The position numbers were made by a program, and so were the translations under genes. DNA of 64,000 nucleotides from Clavelina lepadiformis (taxonomy: Eukaryota > Chordata > Ascidiacea > Aplousobranchia > Clavelinidae), in contig NC_135244.1 of the NCBI RefSeq assembly GCF_947623445.1, positions 2,046,001 to 2,110,000 of the forward strand, read 5' to 3'. Positions 37,727 through 48,794 of this stretch are shown here, one piece after another (the stretch's first letter is position 1; each line of letters begins with the position of its first letter). The notes under the pieces were generated by a model, which was not told the DNA's origin, searched no databases, and saw only the letters and a list, made by a program, of their open reading frames with translations.

Positions 37727-39177
37727 TAGAAGAAGAAGAAAACAGCGGATAAAACATTTATGTGATTTAACATTTCAATGAAAAATTTTTTAGTGTCTCC
37801 AACTCACGAACACTCGTGTACTATTGTTGTTTAGTAGAATATGTTCATATAAGTTATGATCATGAGCTTATTCGAATCATAACAAACAGATCATTTTGAA
37901 AGTATATACTATATATGTATATCTCATGTTATATTTTTCGAATAGACGCAAAAAGTTTAACTTACCTTTTGATCTGTCTCGATAAAACAATTTTATACGC
38001 AAAAATTATGATTTAACACATTAGACCATTTTAAAGAAAATCAAACAATTGCATTATTACGTTGGTTATTCTAAACGAAAACTGTAATAATTTTTATCCA
38101 GTCGTCATATGCAAGCAGATAAATTTCTTACGACGAAATTACACAATAAGCCAATATACAAGATATAAAAACCTGATGCACTTAATAGAAGCGGACGAAC
38201 ATAATCAACGATAAAATATGAAAAAAGTAGATTCTAGAAGCTTTAAGTTGGCTTCCATCCATTTCCTGTGCCGTATCCATCCCAGCTCAATGCTGCAAAA
38301 TTACCGCGATAGCGATATTCGACGTTTTCCGCTGTTGACCCATGTTCTATGTCTGCGTGATTTCCACGAGGTTTCTCAAATGGACAAAGTGTAAAAGCGC
38401 TTGTTCCCAATTAATTTCTCTAAACTAAAGATCGACTTGAAATAATTTTCCTGCAGTTTAACTGATTTTTTAATTGCTTGGTGCATAACGTCATCTGGTG
38501 TTTGCTGTTATCAGACATTTTTGCAGCAAAATAAATGATCATTCTGAAAAGTAAATAGTAAATGATAATACGCGTTCAACTAGTATCTCTATATGCAATA
38601 TAAGTTCGTTTAATTGCAAGAGATTGTTAATTTATTTTAGGCCTTATCCTTCGCCGTCAGCATAAATTTAATTCGTCACAGATGTTGAAATCTTATTTGA
38701 TGGGATATTCGTATTTCGTCGAAATTTTTCAAAATCCCAAGTCTGTTAACTCAAAACAGGGCCCATTTTATTTACAGACCATTTCAAATGAGACCATTTC
38801 ACCTGAGTCATCGTGAACTCGTATCAAGGAAACGGAAGAGCCATTCAGTTCTATCTTCGATCTTTGGAATCGCGACGTGCAATGACGTGTGAAGTCAGTC
38901 ACAACAGAAGCAATAACTTATGACTCATGTTTCCATTCATTAACCGCTCGGGTCGATTTGAATCGACTGCTAAGTTATCACTGTCATTTATGGTTCGGAA
39001 ACAACTGACGGCCGTGAAATGGATCATGATTATTACGTAAGCGCTGATGAATGTGCGTCCAAACATAATAGCAAGACACATCGACAGTTTGCCTTTTAGT
39101 TCCAAAAAGAGCAGCTTTTCGTAAAGACCCATATCTTGTGCATGAAACCCTAGTGACGGAACGTACAAGAAAAGATT
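37727..39177. other. Intergenic region
   Basis: AT-rich, no gene or repeat that I can recognise. It must hold the 3' UTR of the kelch gene and the promoter of the secreted protein. Confidence 0.5.
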
Positions 39178-41626
39178 ATGTTGATATCTGCAGCAATTGC
39201 CGTTGCTTTAGTTCTATTAGCAGAATCACAAGTTCAAGGTGCGTACTAGGATAGAAAGTCCCTTTGATAATGTTTAACTTCTGAAACTCTTACTAACATA
39301 CAAAATTTTTACAATATTGTAAGTTTTATTCTTGAGATGCATCTGATGCGTTCTTAAAAGATGCAATGAAATTTAACCTCTTTGGACTTAAACATGTTTA
39401 ATTTTGAACTTTCAATTCAAGTTTTTATTGGTAATTTCAAATGGTGTAGTACAAGTTTTATTGTTAAGTCTTAAACTTGACCAAATTAGGCAAAATCATG
39501 ACATTTGTTTCAACTATATATTAGGCTAAGGAAAAAATTTAGGCCATTTAGTAGTTTGGTGTGATTTGTCAGTCTTGATAAATTGACAACCGTCGCACCA
39601 AGGTGAGACAAAAATTGATCAACAAATGTAAAGTGTATCGCATAAAATAAAACTTTTACCCAACTTACAAAATATGTTCCATGTCCAGGTATAAAAGCTT
39701 AATTTTTGACCGAATTCATTGATTTTTTTATACCGGTAACTGAGGTCCAGAAACTCGTTTTAACAATTTATTGCAGTTGGGTAGCCTAAGCTCAGTTAGA
39801 GAATGCACCTTCATTCCGGTTTTGTTGCATTTGAGATTCAATCCGTTTAGAAGATGTTTATTGAATATACCCCACATTATGTAACTTGATAATTAATAAA
39901 TTTCTACTTTCAGCTCAAGTTGTATGTGAGCCACTGAGCGCGCCAAAAAACGGTGATATCGTTTGTACCGACGGAGCAGCCGACCGGAGCCGTTGTACCG
40001 TGTCCTGCGATGAAAGTTACGCCCTCCGTACCGGTACCAGGAAAAACCGTAGATGCCGGTGTCGATCGTCTGGAGTATGTCGTTGGAATGGGGTAGAAGC
40101 AGCTTGTGATTATGGTTTGTATTAAATTCAAAGTTATAATGGTCTTAGCATACGTTAGACTGGATGCGTATACTTTACATTTAGGCTAGGCCTACTTACG
40201 TAAGCTTGAGAACACGAAAGGAAAGCAGATGAATAGTCGTTAAAACCAAAATACGTTTTCAGGGCTATAATTTATAGCGGCCTATATATACCAGCCGTGT
40301 GTTTTATTGTCACACGCGCGGGTTACCTCTAAAATTCAGCGGAACATCGCGCATCATGAATACGATTGTTGATTGTGACGTGACAGCTTAATCGCCGGTG
40401 TGACCTGACGAATATGTATATTGGGAGCTTGGAATAACAAAGTTCCCTCATAAGTCTTTCAGATTGCTTGCGAAGTTAGCTAAAGAAAACAAACGCGATG
40501 ACGACCTATCGTACCTTAGTTTGCTGAAATAAAAATAATGTTTTATAGGAGTGACTAACCTAAGGATAACGCATTGGACTAAACGATACTTTTTATTTGC
40601 CCTTATATTATCAATAAACGGTACAGCTGATATACTAAGCATATTCGCTACTTTAGAATTTAGACAACAATCACATAATGGCTTGTTTTTTTTCCAAATA
40701 CTATCTTGATGAAAGAAATTTTAAAATATTGTTCCGTACACAGCTGCTGATACTCCGATCTCCTGCGACATCCCCGACATGATGAGAGCGTCGTTTGGTG
40801 TAGTCGATATTGCTCCCATGGCAGGAGTTGCCGCAGTTACGATCAAACCAACGCCACAAACAACCAGGGGATGGTCTTTCTCTCTTATGTTTGCCAAGTG
40901 AGTTCAACCGAGTTCATAAAGTTGCATAACCAGGTGAACTCAAAGCCATTTTTTATCGAGTCATGACATAGAATATAGTTGCTATTTTCTTCATGTTCCA
41001 ATGTGCTGGATATGGAAGGCTGAATAAGAAGTTATAACTTAGATTATAATACTGAGTTGTAAAGCCGATTTTGGTTTCCTGGATCGTCCACTTTTTTCAT
41101 TTCGTAGACCGCTCCCGGAAAAGCTTGAATTCGAGTCCGGTCACGTGTCGCTGGTTGCTAAAAGTGACGATCGACGGATCTTTACGTTCAACAGCCTGGA
41201 CCACGTCAAAGACATCTCCAAGTTGGACAGCTACACTCTGTACATGTGCATGCAAAACGCTCCCACCGGTACTGAGCCTTCCGCATTTGCAGGCAAGTTA
41301 TTAATTTTTGTCAGAGAAATATTGGCCAGCCGCCTTTTATTATTACGCAACGCAAAATAACCGATCAGAGCAGTGAAGTAGTTTGGTGTTGATTATACGG
41401 CCAACGCTGATCCTGCAATCTGTTTAGTCAGTAAGTGTGCCATAAAGTATCTGGGCTGGTCTTTCGTAGGTTGTGCGCTTGGATAGTTACAAAGATTGTG
41501 CGCTAGCTTAATCCTTTTAATCTTTTCTCAGCTCTGGTCGGATTTTACCCGATGTTGGTGAGAGACGCTTCCTGCATTCAGGACATAAGTCCTCTTCGTC
41601 CTCTGCCTAGCAAAACTACTTTGTAA
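39178..41626 (+). CDS. Small secreted protein with one sushi/CCP-like domain
   Basis: Five exons join in phase: 39178-39238, 39914-40114, 40744-40897, 41108-41292 and 41532-41626 (TAA), 231 residues. Residues 1-20 form a signal peptide (MLISAAIAVALVLLAESQ). Exon 2 encodes a CCP-like module: VCEPLSAPKNGDIVC, CTVSCDESYAL, CRCRSSGVCRW and a final C before DYG. The Cys-x-Pro, Asn-Gly and Trp positions fit complement control domains. Exons 3-5 encode an unrecognised region with few cysteines (SCDIPDMM, MCMQNAP, ASCIQD). Intron 4 has a GC donor (GCAG/gcaagt) and an AG acceptor, a minor but valid class; only this junction keeps the frame open. Likely extracellular, perhaps immune-related given the domain, but the function is unknown. 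An AATAAA lies at 41760-41765. Confidence 0.75.
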
Positions 41627-41759
41627 TTTGATTACTATTATTATATAAATCTATTCTATATTGTATGTGAACATTTTGGACACCAATGTTGAGATCATTA
41701 ACAACAGCATCCACAGCGTTGTAAATACACCTCAGTCTATGAAGCAATTACGTTCTAAA

Positions 41760-41765
41760 AATAAA
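41760..41765 (+). terminator. Poly(A) signal of the secreted sushi-type gene
   Basis: AATAAA 134 nt after the stop codon. Confidence 0.55.
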
Positions 41766-43372
41766 ACAGACTAAAGCAATATCGAATTGCGTAGATAAGA
41801 GTAGGTGACTGAATAATAAGCTATATACGCAGAGGTGAAATAACTCAAGTCAGTGACTCGAATCGAGTCCGAGTCAAGCTCTTTTTTGTAAAGGCTTGAA
41901 TCGATTCACTTTCTAGAAAATATCTTAAATAACTCGACCAGATTCGATTCAGTCCTTGTTGATTACGTTTCAGAATTAAGATAACAATTTTTGCTTTCTT
42001 ATGTTCAAACCGTTAAAGTAGGCTATAATTTGAAATGAGGTTTGTTTATTTTCGAACGCATTCGGATTGACAAAACGAAGCAAACTTTCAAACAGTTTAA
42101 ACGCTTCTTGTTGACAAAAAATGAGTTTTGCTTTTTGTATGGCTTGGTGTCATATGTAAATTGACTTAAATTGACTTGAGAGTTTTATTTGCCCAATGAC
42201 TAGACTGGACTCTTCTCTTTAACGATAAAGGACTTGACTTGCGGCTCGAGTTTGACGACTTGACTACGTCACTAAGCTATAGTAAACAAAAGCTTTTTGT
42301 CACAATACTTTTTAATAAAAAGTTCTTTCCACTTTGAGAAGTGAGTCGTCCTGCGATACAGAATACACCTTTTGACGACACATGAAATAATTGTTGGTGC
42401 AAGTAATAAACGGTTCCAAAGCATCTGGCTTGTAATTTGGTTGGGCAAATTGCAAAACGAGTGACTTCCTAGTCCGTTGGAATTGCGCACACGCAAAATT
42501 TCATCTACAGTATAGGATATGAAATTTACATACATACTCGCTATAAATTTAATAATGAATCATAATCAGCTTTTTATGATAATTTTTACCTTTAAACTAG
42601 TTAAAACGACTTACCACACAACAATTTGTCCATCAGTGCAAAACCTGATTCTTTGTGAAAGTTACGACTATTACGTGCCCACGTGGTACGAATGACGTAA
42701 TTCGGAAGTAATAACGTGTTGCGTATAGTAAACATGGCCAAAATATAGTACAGAGCTTATTGTTAAACACACGAAATAAAACACAAATAACATCGTAATA
42801 TCATCAGATTTGTATGAGAATTCCGTAGGAATAAGGGTTAATTATGACAATCAGCAAACAGTAGCACGCTTTTTAATAGCGTAAAAGTAATTTAACGCTG
42901 AACCGGATAATTGTTTTATACACAGCAAAAGGCTACCAATGTCATACCATCTATATATTTGTGCAGTACGCGCAGTTTGGAATCGAGAATCTTGATAGAA
43001 TAACCGCGGGCAATCCACGGAAAGCATCGTGTTCGGGATTTCTGTTGTTTTTTAACTTTTTTGTGAGCATCCCGCAAATTAATGTAATAAGCATTACTTG
43101 CTTGCTGTCTCATTGGTAGCCATCGTCTGCTTTCTTTCTCATTTTCATCCAAGGTTACTGGTACCAACGCTATGGGGTATCATCCGGACTATTCCGCTTT
43201 TAAATATACTTATACTTTTCCTCACCGGCGAAGTAGTGCACAAATGACTTCCGTTTTCGTGGGAATGGTAACTTAAATTCTTGGTTCCATTCCAAAGGTG
43301 ATAAGATTTTGTGGTTTGTACTAGAAAAGACGGAGTAAAACCGTCGCTTTTGGAAGACCTTCCGTTAAGGTT

Positions 43373-43543
43373 ATGACATCGTGTCTTGGAATTCTAGTGT
43401 GGTATCTGGTGACGGCGCAGATTCTACGCCGTAGAACTAAAGTCGCCGGTAACCCCGTTTCTGGTAATAAGTCTCAATCGTCTGTCGTAGAAGGTTGTGA
43501 TAATTATTCCTTGACCAGGGTAATGGTAAATTTTGTGCGCTGA
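43373..43543 (+). CDS. Possible small ORF or first exon with an N-terminal hydrophobic segment
   Basis: An ATG-started frame of 56 codons begins MTSCLGILVWYLVTAQILRR, which looks like a signal anchor followed by a basic stretch, then a polar tail. A donor-like AG/GGTAATG near 43518 would allow splicing. Local base composition is more GC-rich than its surroundings. No downstream exon was found and no family is recognised, so it may be a chance frame. Confidence 0.2.
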   Translation: MTSCLGILVWYLVTAQILRRRTKVAGNPVSGNKSQSSVVEGCDNYSLTRVMVNFVR

Positions 43544-44616
43544 GGTAGGGCCCACTAGTGCAGCAATATCGTTCGCAGCTTGGCACTATTTTGCTGAAAA
43601 TTTGCTAGCGGTTATTAGCAGGCGTAAAGAACACACACGTCTGCACTTTACCAAATATCACCAACATAATGGAAACGCTTTCATCAGACTTTGCTCTTAG
43701 CTAGTGTTAGTTTCCCTTCAGACTTACCGCCATTAGAACTGCGATTGCTTTGCCCTTGATATTTGGCAGGTTATAAAAAATCTGTCTGGTTACCGACTTC
43801 CATTCAAGCAATAGTGGAAAGTAAGGCAAATGCACGCTCGAAATTTGTCAACGTGAACACCGAACTTTATTATCTTTACGTCGATTTATGATAAGGAAAC
43901 AAGAAAAGCTGGTTGTTTGAACGCCATTTCATAATAAATAAATAAAGATTTGAAGTTTTGATGCACGCCCGGTCTGTATTTCATGGCAGGGTTCGCTGAG
44001 ATCTCGGGTGTGCAGACCCGGTGACAGTGTTCAATGGCTAGCCAAGTGTGCACCTAGGTCTATTCAACCTTTGTTCAGTTCAAACCCAGGCTAATAGGCC
44101 TACTTGTAATAGTAATTATCCTAACATGACACCTTATCAAATGGAAATTTTGCAACAAGTTAAAACGTAGCCATTATAGTGCAATTAATTTTAATTTCTT
44201 GCACACTTAGCAAACTTCCCAATCTAGCCAACAGGTGATACACACAATTTACTTTTGAGCATGTACAATAGGCCTAATGTATTGTATCATAAGAGTTAAC
44301 TAAAACTGAGTATAGTACAATAATTATATTTCTGACTGGTTTAGCCTATGGATATTGTTAGGCTAAATAAAATATATAGCAAATTAATATTTAGGCAAAG
44401 TTGTTCCAGTGCATCTACTAAGCTGTTATGGTACAGTATATACGCACTACACAGCCTACACCAATATAATAAAAAGTTAATGGTATACAGGAAAAACATC
44501 TAATATTTTGTTTATGACAAAATTTGTATTTTATTTGTAGTTTTATAGGCTGGTTTTATATCCAGTTTGTGATAAAGATTATAAACATATTATTATAAGT
44601 AAGATACGTAAGAACA

Positions 44617-46176
44617 ATGTCTGAAAGTGGTCAAAGTCAACCGTCCTACGGGAATAGCTATAGTCGCAAAAAGAAAAGGTTTCGTGATCGTGAGTTTGTT
44701 CGTGAGTCTGATTATAGAGGACGAGAAGGAAGGGCGGAGTCCGGCCGACCCTCATCTGCAAAAAATCCTGGTGAAGATCCAGAAAAATCTCAAGTTAGTC
44801 TGTCACAGCCAAGTGCAAAGACCCCAGTGATTTTAGCAAAGCCCGCGTCGGGTAAGTTACCAGGTACTTCAAATGAAAGCGGAAATTCTTGGAAGGAAGT
44901 TGCCGAAAGTCCAACTGTTGCGATTGCTCCAAAGTTGTCGATGACGTTCAATCGATCCCCGCAGTTATCTGGAGACAAGAAAGGACCCATTCTTCGTTCA
45001 TCCTCAGATTCAAAGTTTCGAGCTGGTGCTTCTCCAAACATTGTTAAACAAAGTCTTGCCCAAGCCACAAGCTCTAGTGGAGCAAACCAGACACAGGGTG
45101 GCATGTCCACAAAAACAAAAGATAGCAGTTCTTCCCGGTGCGTGAAAATGCTGGACTCAACTTTGCATTGGGTAGAAGGGGGTATTGAATTTCTGCAGGA
45201 CCAAAATGATTTCCTGGTGGTTGGAGTAATAGGCATGCAAGGTGTTGGAAAGTCCACTGTGCTCTCGCTTGCTGCAGGGAATAGACTGACAGAGCCACAG
45301 AAATCATTCCTGTTTCGTCCCCAGACGGCAGAAGCAAAAGAAAAAGCGAGTCACATGACTTCGGGAATAGACATGGCTGTGACCAATGATCGACTTATTT
45401 TACTTGACACCCAGCCAATTCTTAGTTCTTCAGTGCTCGAACAATCCATTCATTACGACCGAAAAGGATCATCAGATTATAGCAGTGCATCGAGTATTGA
45501 GATCCAATCATTGCAGATAACCGCATTCCTGCTTACCGTCTGTCACGTCGTGATAGTTGTCCAGGATTGGTTTACCGACAGCAACATCTACAACTTTCTC
45601 CAGAAAGCTGAAATGTTGAAACCAGTGTCAGCTCCTCCATCCCACGACAGCAGCTCTTCCTCTGAGCACAGTTCGAGTGATCTCAAGCCAGTTATTTTGT
45701 TTGTTCACAATAAAATGGACTCGGACATGTTTGGCGTTCGTCCCATCACCATGATGAATGAAGTGATGGACAATCTCGTTCGTTATTCCAACAGCCACTG
45801 CAAAGGATACTTTTCTCAAATTGAAACCAATTTATACCCCGGCTTATCCAGTATTCTGCCTGTTGCCAACGAGGTCAATGCTTTTGTTTTGCCGAATATA
45901 AATGACGCAGAAAATGAGGAGGAGAAATGTGATGTCACAAAGGTCGCGTTTGATGCGGCCGACAAGCAGTTTCTTTCAATTCCGCAATATGTTGGTCGGC
46001 CCAGTACTGCATTACTTGAAAACACTTTTCGTAAATTAATACTTTCTGTTCCTAGACACCCTCTCACCCATCTTCCACTGTCCGAAAAGAACTGGTTTCA
46101 CTACGCTGCACGGACATGGGAAGCGTTACGCAAATCGCAGCTTGTAACCGAGTACAACAGGCTTCTGTCTTCTTAG
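44617..46176 (+). CDS. SMG9: SMG9, nonsense-mediated decay factor, intronless
   Basis: Single exon, 519 residues; human SMG9 has 520. The N-terminal 180 residues are Ser/Lys/Arg-rich and disordered. The G-domain-like core follows: FLVVGVIGMQGVGKSTVLSL (P-loop GMQGVGKS near residue 206-213), LFRPQTAEAKEKASHMTSGI, RLILLDTQPILSSSVLEQ, CHVVIVVQDWFTD, VILFVHNKMDSDMF. These landmarks match SMG9. SMG9 pairs with SMG8 and restrains the SMG1 kinase, which phosphorylates UPF1 on aberrant mRNAs. The acidic insertion (NDAENEEEKCD) near residue 430 is a loop. The ATG at 44617 is the first in frame. TMEM167B starts 362 bp downstream on the same strand, so a three-gene transcription unit is possible. Confidence 0.93.
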   Translation: MSESGQSQPSYGNSYSRKKKRFRDREFVRESDYRGREGRAESGRPSSAKNPGEDPEKSQVSLSQPSAKTPVILAKPASGKLPGTSNESGNSWKEVAESPTVAIAPKLSMTFNRSPQLSGDKKGPILRSSSDSKFRAGASPNIVKQSLAQATSSSGANQTQGGMSTKTKDSSSSRCVKMLDSTLHWVEGGIEFLQDQNDFLVVGVIGMQGVGKSTVLSLAAGNRLTEPQKSFLFRPQTAEAKEKASHMTSGIDMAVTNDRLILLDTQPILSSSVLEQSIHYDRKGSSDYSSASSIEIQSLQITAFLLTVCHVVIVVQDWFTDSNIYNFLQKAEMLKPVSAPPSHDSSSSSEHSSSDLKPVILFVHNKMDSDMFGVRPITMMNEVMDNLVRYSNSHCKGYFSQIETNLYPGLSSILPVANEVNAFVLPNINDAENEEEKCDVTKVAFDAADKQFLSIPQYVGRPSTALLENTFRKLILSVPRHPLTHLPLSEKNWFHYAARTWEALRKSQLVTEYNRLLSS

Positions 46177-46538
46177 TCGTATGTTTGTTGAGTGGTTAAA
46201 CTGTTAAGTCAATTCATAGCGACAACAACAATTTGAGTAGATTTGCTTTACGGGGCATCATTAAATTTTAAATGCTGTTACTTTAGTTCATCTTTGGCTG
46301 CGTATATTATTATGTTACTTGGCATGTATATGTTTTGTCATTGACAGCATTTTGTATGATACGACCTGTTATACCTTTTGATTTGACTATGGAATAGTAA
46401 TTTTTGGACTAGTATATTTGCCTTTTAGCACAGACTATTTGCTGGAATTTTTTTTTAAATTTTACTTTCAAAATGTTTTTTGCTTCATTTCAAACAGAAT
46501 TACAGATTAGGTTAGATTAGAATTACTATGAAGACAGC
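46177..46538. other. SMG9-TMEM167B spacer
   Basis: 362 bp, AT-rich, no AATAAA found close to the SMG9 stop. Too short to exclude a shared transcript. Confidence 0.4.
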
Positions 46539-47649
46539 ATGGCAAATGGTAAGTTTCAGCTCATGCCTTTAGTGTGATTTTATTTCATAGATGCTGGATA
46601 TATATACTAATGAAATTGGCACATAATTTCAATGGTTAACCCACCATTGAATAATGGTTAGAAATGTTAATCAAGCTTCATTGTACCAAGTTTTTGCTAA
46701 TCAGACAACCAAAACAAAACTAGAAAGGTTTATACCATAATTGGTTGTCTTAATAGCAACTAATTGAATTTGAAGTCAATTTTTTATCTACTTAAACTTG
46801 CTCTACTACTACTTTATCTACTTTCATTGTGTTGCAGTTTACTCATTTGATGGCTTGTTGATATTCAGTCTTCTTTTGATTTGCACGTGTGCTTATTTGA
46901 AGCGAATTCCTCGTCTGAAGCAGTGGATGTTCTCAGAAAAGAAAGGATTTTTTGGCATTTTCTATAAAGGTTGTCTTGAATTAATGCAAATTGTACATAA
47001 TGTTGAATAGTTTAATTCTGTTTTAGTTTTTATATAACTCTTAATATTGGTCAGTAATCAAAAAATTATTATAAACATGGAATAATTTTATAATATTGCT
47101 TTGTACTTGTACCCGAGTTTATCCAGTTTGTTTGTCCACGTGATGCCAGTCGCTCTGGTCATGCTACAGCGCATTTCTAAGACATAAATATTTTTCTGCC
47201 TGAGTGGTTTTGCTACCACTCATAGCAATTTCAAGGTAGTATCATTCAGAGCCTGACTGCTAAGCTGAGATGTTGATACTATGCTAGTATACCTAGTTAC
47301 TGGCCAGCTTGAGTATATTAACTTATAAATACGTTTGTGGTATACATCCTTAGCCTTTTTCTGATAACTATTGTTAGTATTTGATTCTGTTTAAATGATA
47401 CTGAAAGGCTATGAATGTTTTCATGTGAAAGAAATGCAGTTAATGAACACGTATAGTCCATCAATTTTTAAAACAACGCTTCATTGATTAAAAGTGAAAG
47501 TAGGTAGATGATATATTTGCTTATCAGCTTTTAAATAATTTACATTTTTTTGTTTTTAACTTACAGCTGCAATCATTGGGACACGTCTGCACATACCCGT
47601 TGCATCAATTTGTGTTTTAACGGCTCTCTACTTGATTTTGTTGAAGTGA
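46539..47649 (+). CDS. TMEM167B: TMEM167B / kish-B small membrane protein
   Basis: Three exons: 46539-46548 (ATGGCAAATG), 46838-46969 and 47567-47649 (TGA), 74 residues, the same length as human TMEM167B. It begins MANVYSFDGLLIFSLLLICT; human is MTNVYSLDGILVFGLLFVCT. CAYLKRIPRLKQWMFSEKKG and GFFGIFYKAAIIGTRLH follow, then a second membrane span ending LYLILLK. The family (kish) is thought to act in early secretory traffic at the Golgi. An upstream out-of-frame ATG at 46528 precedes the chosen start. The stop codon lies 2 nt before the POFUT1 start, so the last exon of this gene overlaps what would be the 5' leader of POFUT1. Confidence 0.93.
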
Positions 47650-47651
47650 AA

Positions 47652-48794
47652 ATGTGGCGTTACCTTGCGCCAATCCTCCTGTTGGCAAACTTTTCAAATG
47701 CAAACAAGAGCATTGATAGTAATGGCTATGTTATGTACTGTCCTTGTATGGGGAGATTTGGCAATCAGGCAGATCACTTTTTAGGCTCGTTTTCTTTTTC
47801 AAAGAAACTGAATCGTACTCTCATTGTGCCGCCTTGGATTACCTTTAACTCTGGTGGGAGAAATGGATTTGTTCCTTACACAAAGTGGTTTAAAGCGGAA
47901 CCTCTTTCGTCCTATCATCGTGTTATTATGATGGAAGATTTCATGAAAGATCTTTCCCCTTCTGTTTGGCCAGAAGGCGTTAAAAGCAGGAAGATCTATT
48001 GCCATAGGTTTGCAATGGATAGGAGTGAGGATAAATCCACATGCCCTGCAAAATTCGGGAATCCATTTAAGCCATTCTGGGATAACTTTAATATTGAGTT
48101 TGAGATGTCTATGGCTTTTACTAGCGGGTTGTCATACCAGTCAACCAAGGAGCAATGGGACGAAGCATTTCCCAGCAATGAAAACCCAGTTATTGCTTTG
48201 ATGGGGGCCCCTGCGAGTTATCCCATCGCAGAAGCCGACAGATACTTGCAGAAATATGTCGAATGGTCAGATGAAATAAAAGCTTTCGCTTCCGATTTCA
48301 TCGAAAAAGAACTGAAACGACCTTACCTTGGTATCCACTTACGAAATGGCATGGATTGGAAACGGGCTTGTCGTAATGTGAAAGGTTCTATTAAGTATCC
48401 GTATATGTCTTCCCCGCAATGTGTTGGTTTCTCACAAACAAAACCATTCACCCATGAAATGTGCTATCCACAAAAAGAAGCCGTAATCGAACAGGTGACT
48501 GGCATCATTAAAAAGTCAGGAGCAAAATCTCTATTTATTGCAACAGACGACCAATCTTTCGAGAAAGAATTCAAACAAAGTTTTTTAGATAATTTGCTGG
48601 ATGTAGATATGGTAAAACTAGATCACGACTCCTTAGTGAAAGACATGGCCATTCTTATGGAAGCCGATGAGTTTATGGGAAGTTGTGCCTCTTCTGTTAC
48701 TGCATTTGTAGTCAGAAAGCGAAATATTTTAAACAAACCAAACTCATTTGTAGGAATGCTTAATGATGATAAGCCAAATAAAACTGAGTTATAA
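47652..48794 (+). CDS. POFUT1: GDP-fucose protein O-fucosyltransferase 1
   Basis: 380 residues in a single exon; human POFUT1 has 388. An N-terminal signal peptide (MWRYLAPILLLANFSNA) is followed by the GDP-fucose fold: YVMYCPCMGRFGNQADHFLG, LIVPPWITF, YLGIHLRNGMDWKRAC with the catalytic-site arginine in HLRNG, and a C-terminal donor-binding half (SLFIATDDQSF, MGSCASSVTAFV). The C-terminus is KTEL, which resembles an ER-retrieval signal and fits an ER-resident enzyme. It adds O-fucose to EGF repeats of Notch and similar proteins. The frame is open upstream to 47550, but that part is the TMEM167B last exon read in another frame. I choose the ATG at 47652 because the signal peptide starts there. 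Confidence 0.94.
   Translation: MWRYLAPILLLANFSNANKSIDSNGYVMYCPCMGRFGNQADHFLGSFSFSKKLNRTLIVPPWITFNSGGRNGFVPYTKWFKAEPLSSYHRVIMMEDFMKDLSPSVWPEGVKSRKIYCHRFAMDRSEDKSTCPAKFGNPFKPFWDNFNIEFEMSMAFTSGLSYQSTKEQWDEAFPSNENPVIALMGAPASYPIAEADRYLQKYVEWSDEIKAFASDFIEKELKRPYLGIHLRNGMDWKRACRNVKGSIKYPYMSSPQCVGFSQTKPFTHEMCYPQKEAVIEQVTGIIKKSGAKSLFIATDDQSFEKEFKQSFLDNLLDVDMVKLDHDSLVKDMAILMEADEFMGSCASSVTAFVVRKRNILNKPNSFVGMLNDDKPNKTEL

Larger units (their letters stand above)
41627..44616. other. 3-kb gene-poor region before SMG9
   Basis: A poly(A) signal for the secreted protein is at 41760-41765. A 56-codon open frame lies at 43373-43543 (separate entry). Two TAGGCCTA palindromes are at 44095-44102 and 44269-44276. 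No other gene signal. Confidence 0.5.

Noticed and set aside
41850-42270. Possible repeat rich in GACTTGACT/GAGTCAAG words
   Set aside because: The words recur irregularly with no clear unit length or boundaries, so I do not call a defined element.
44026-44110. tRNA-like A-box and B-box words (TGGCTAGCCAAGTG and GTTCAAACCC)
   Set aside because: The flanking bases do not form an acceptor stem and the arms do not pair, so it is not a tRNA gene; a decayed tRNA-derived SINE cannot be excluded.
47550-47651. A longer N-terminus of POFUT1 (34 extra codons)
   Set aside because: This stretch is the intron end and last exon of TMEM167B in another frame. The first codon of the open frame has no leader function, and the signal peptide starts at 47652.
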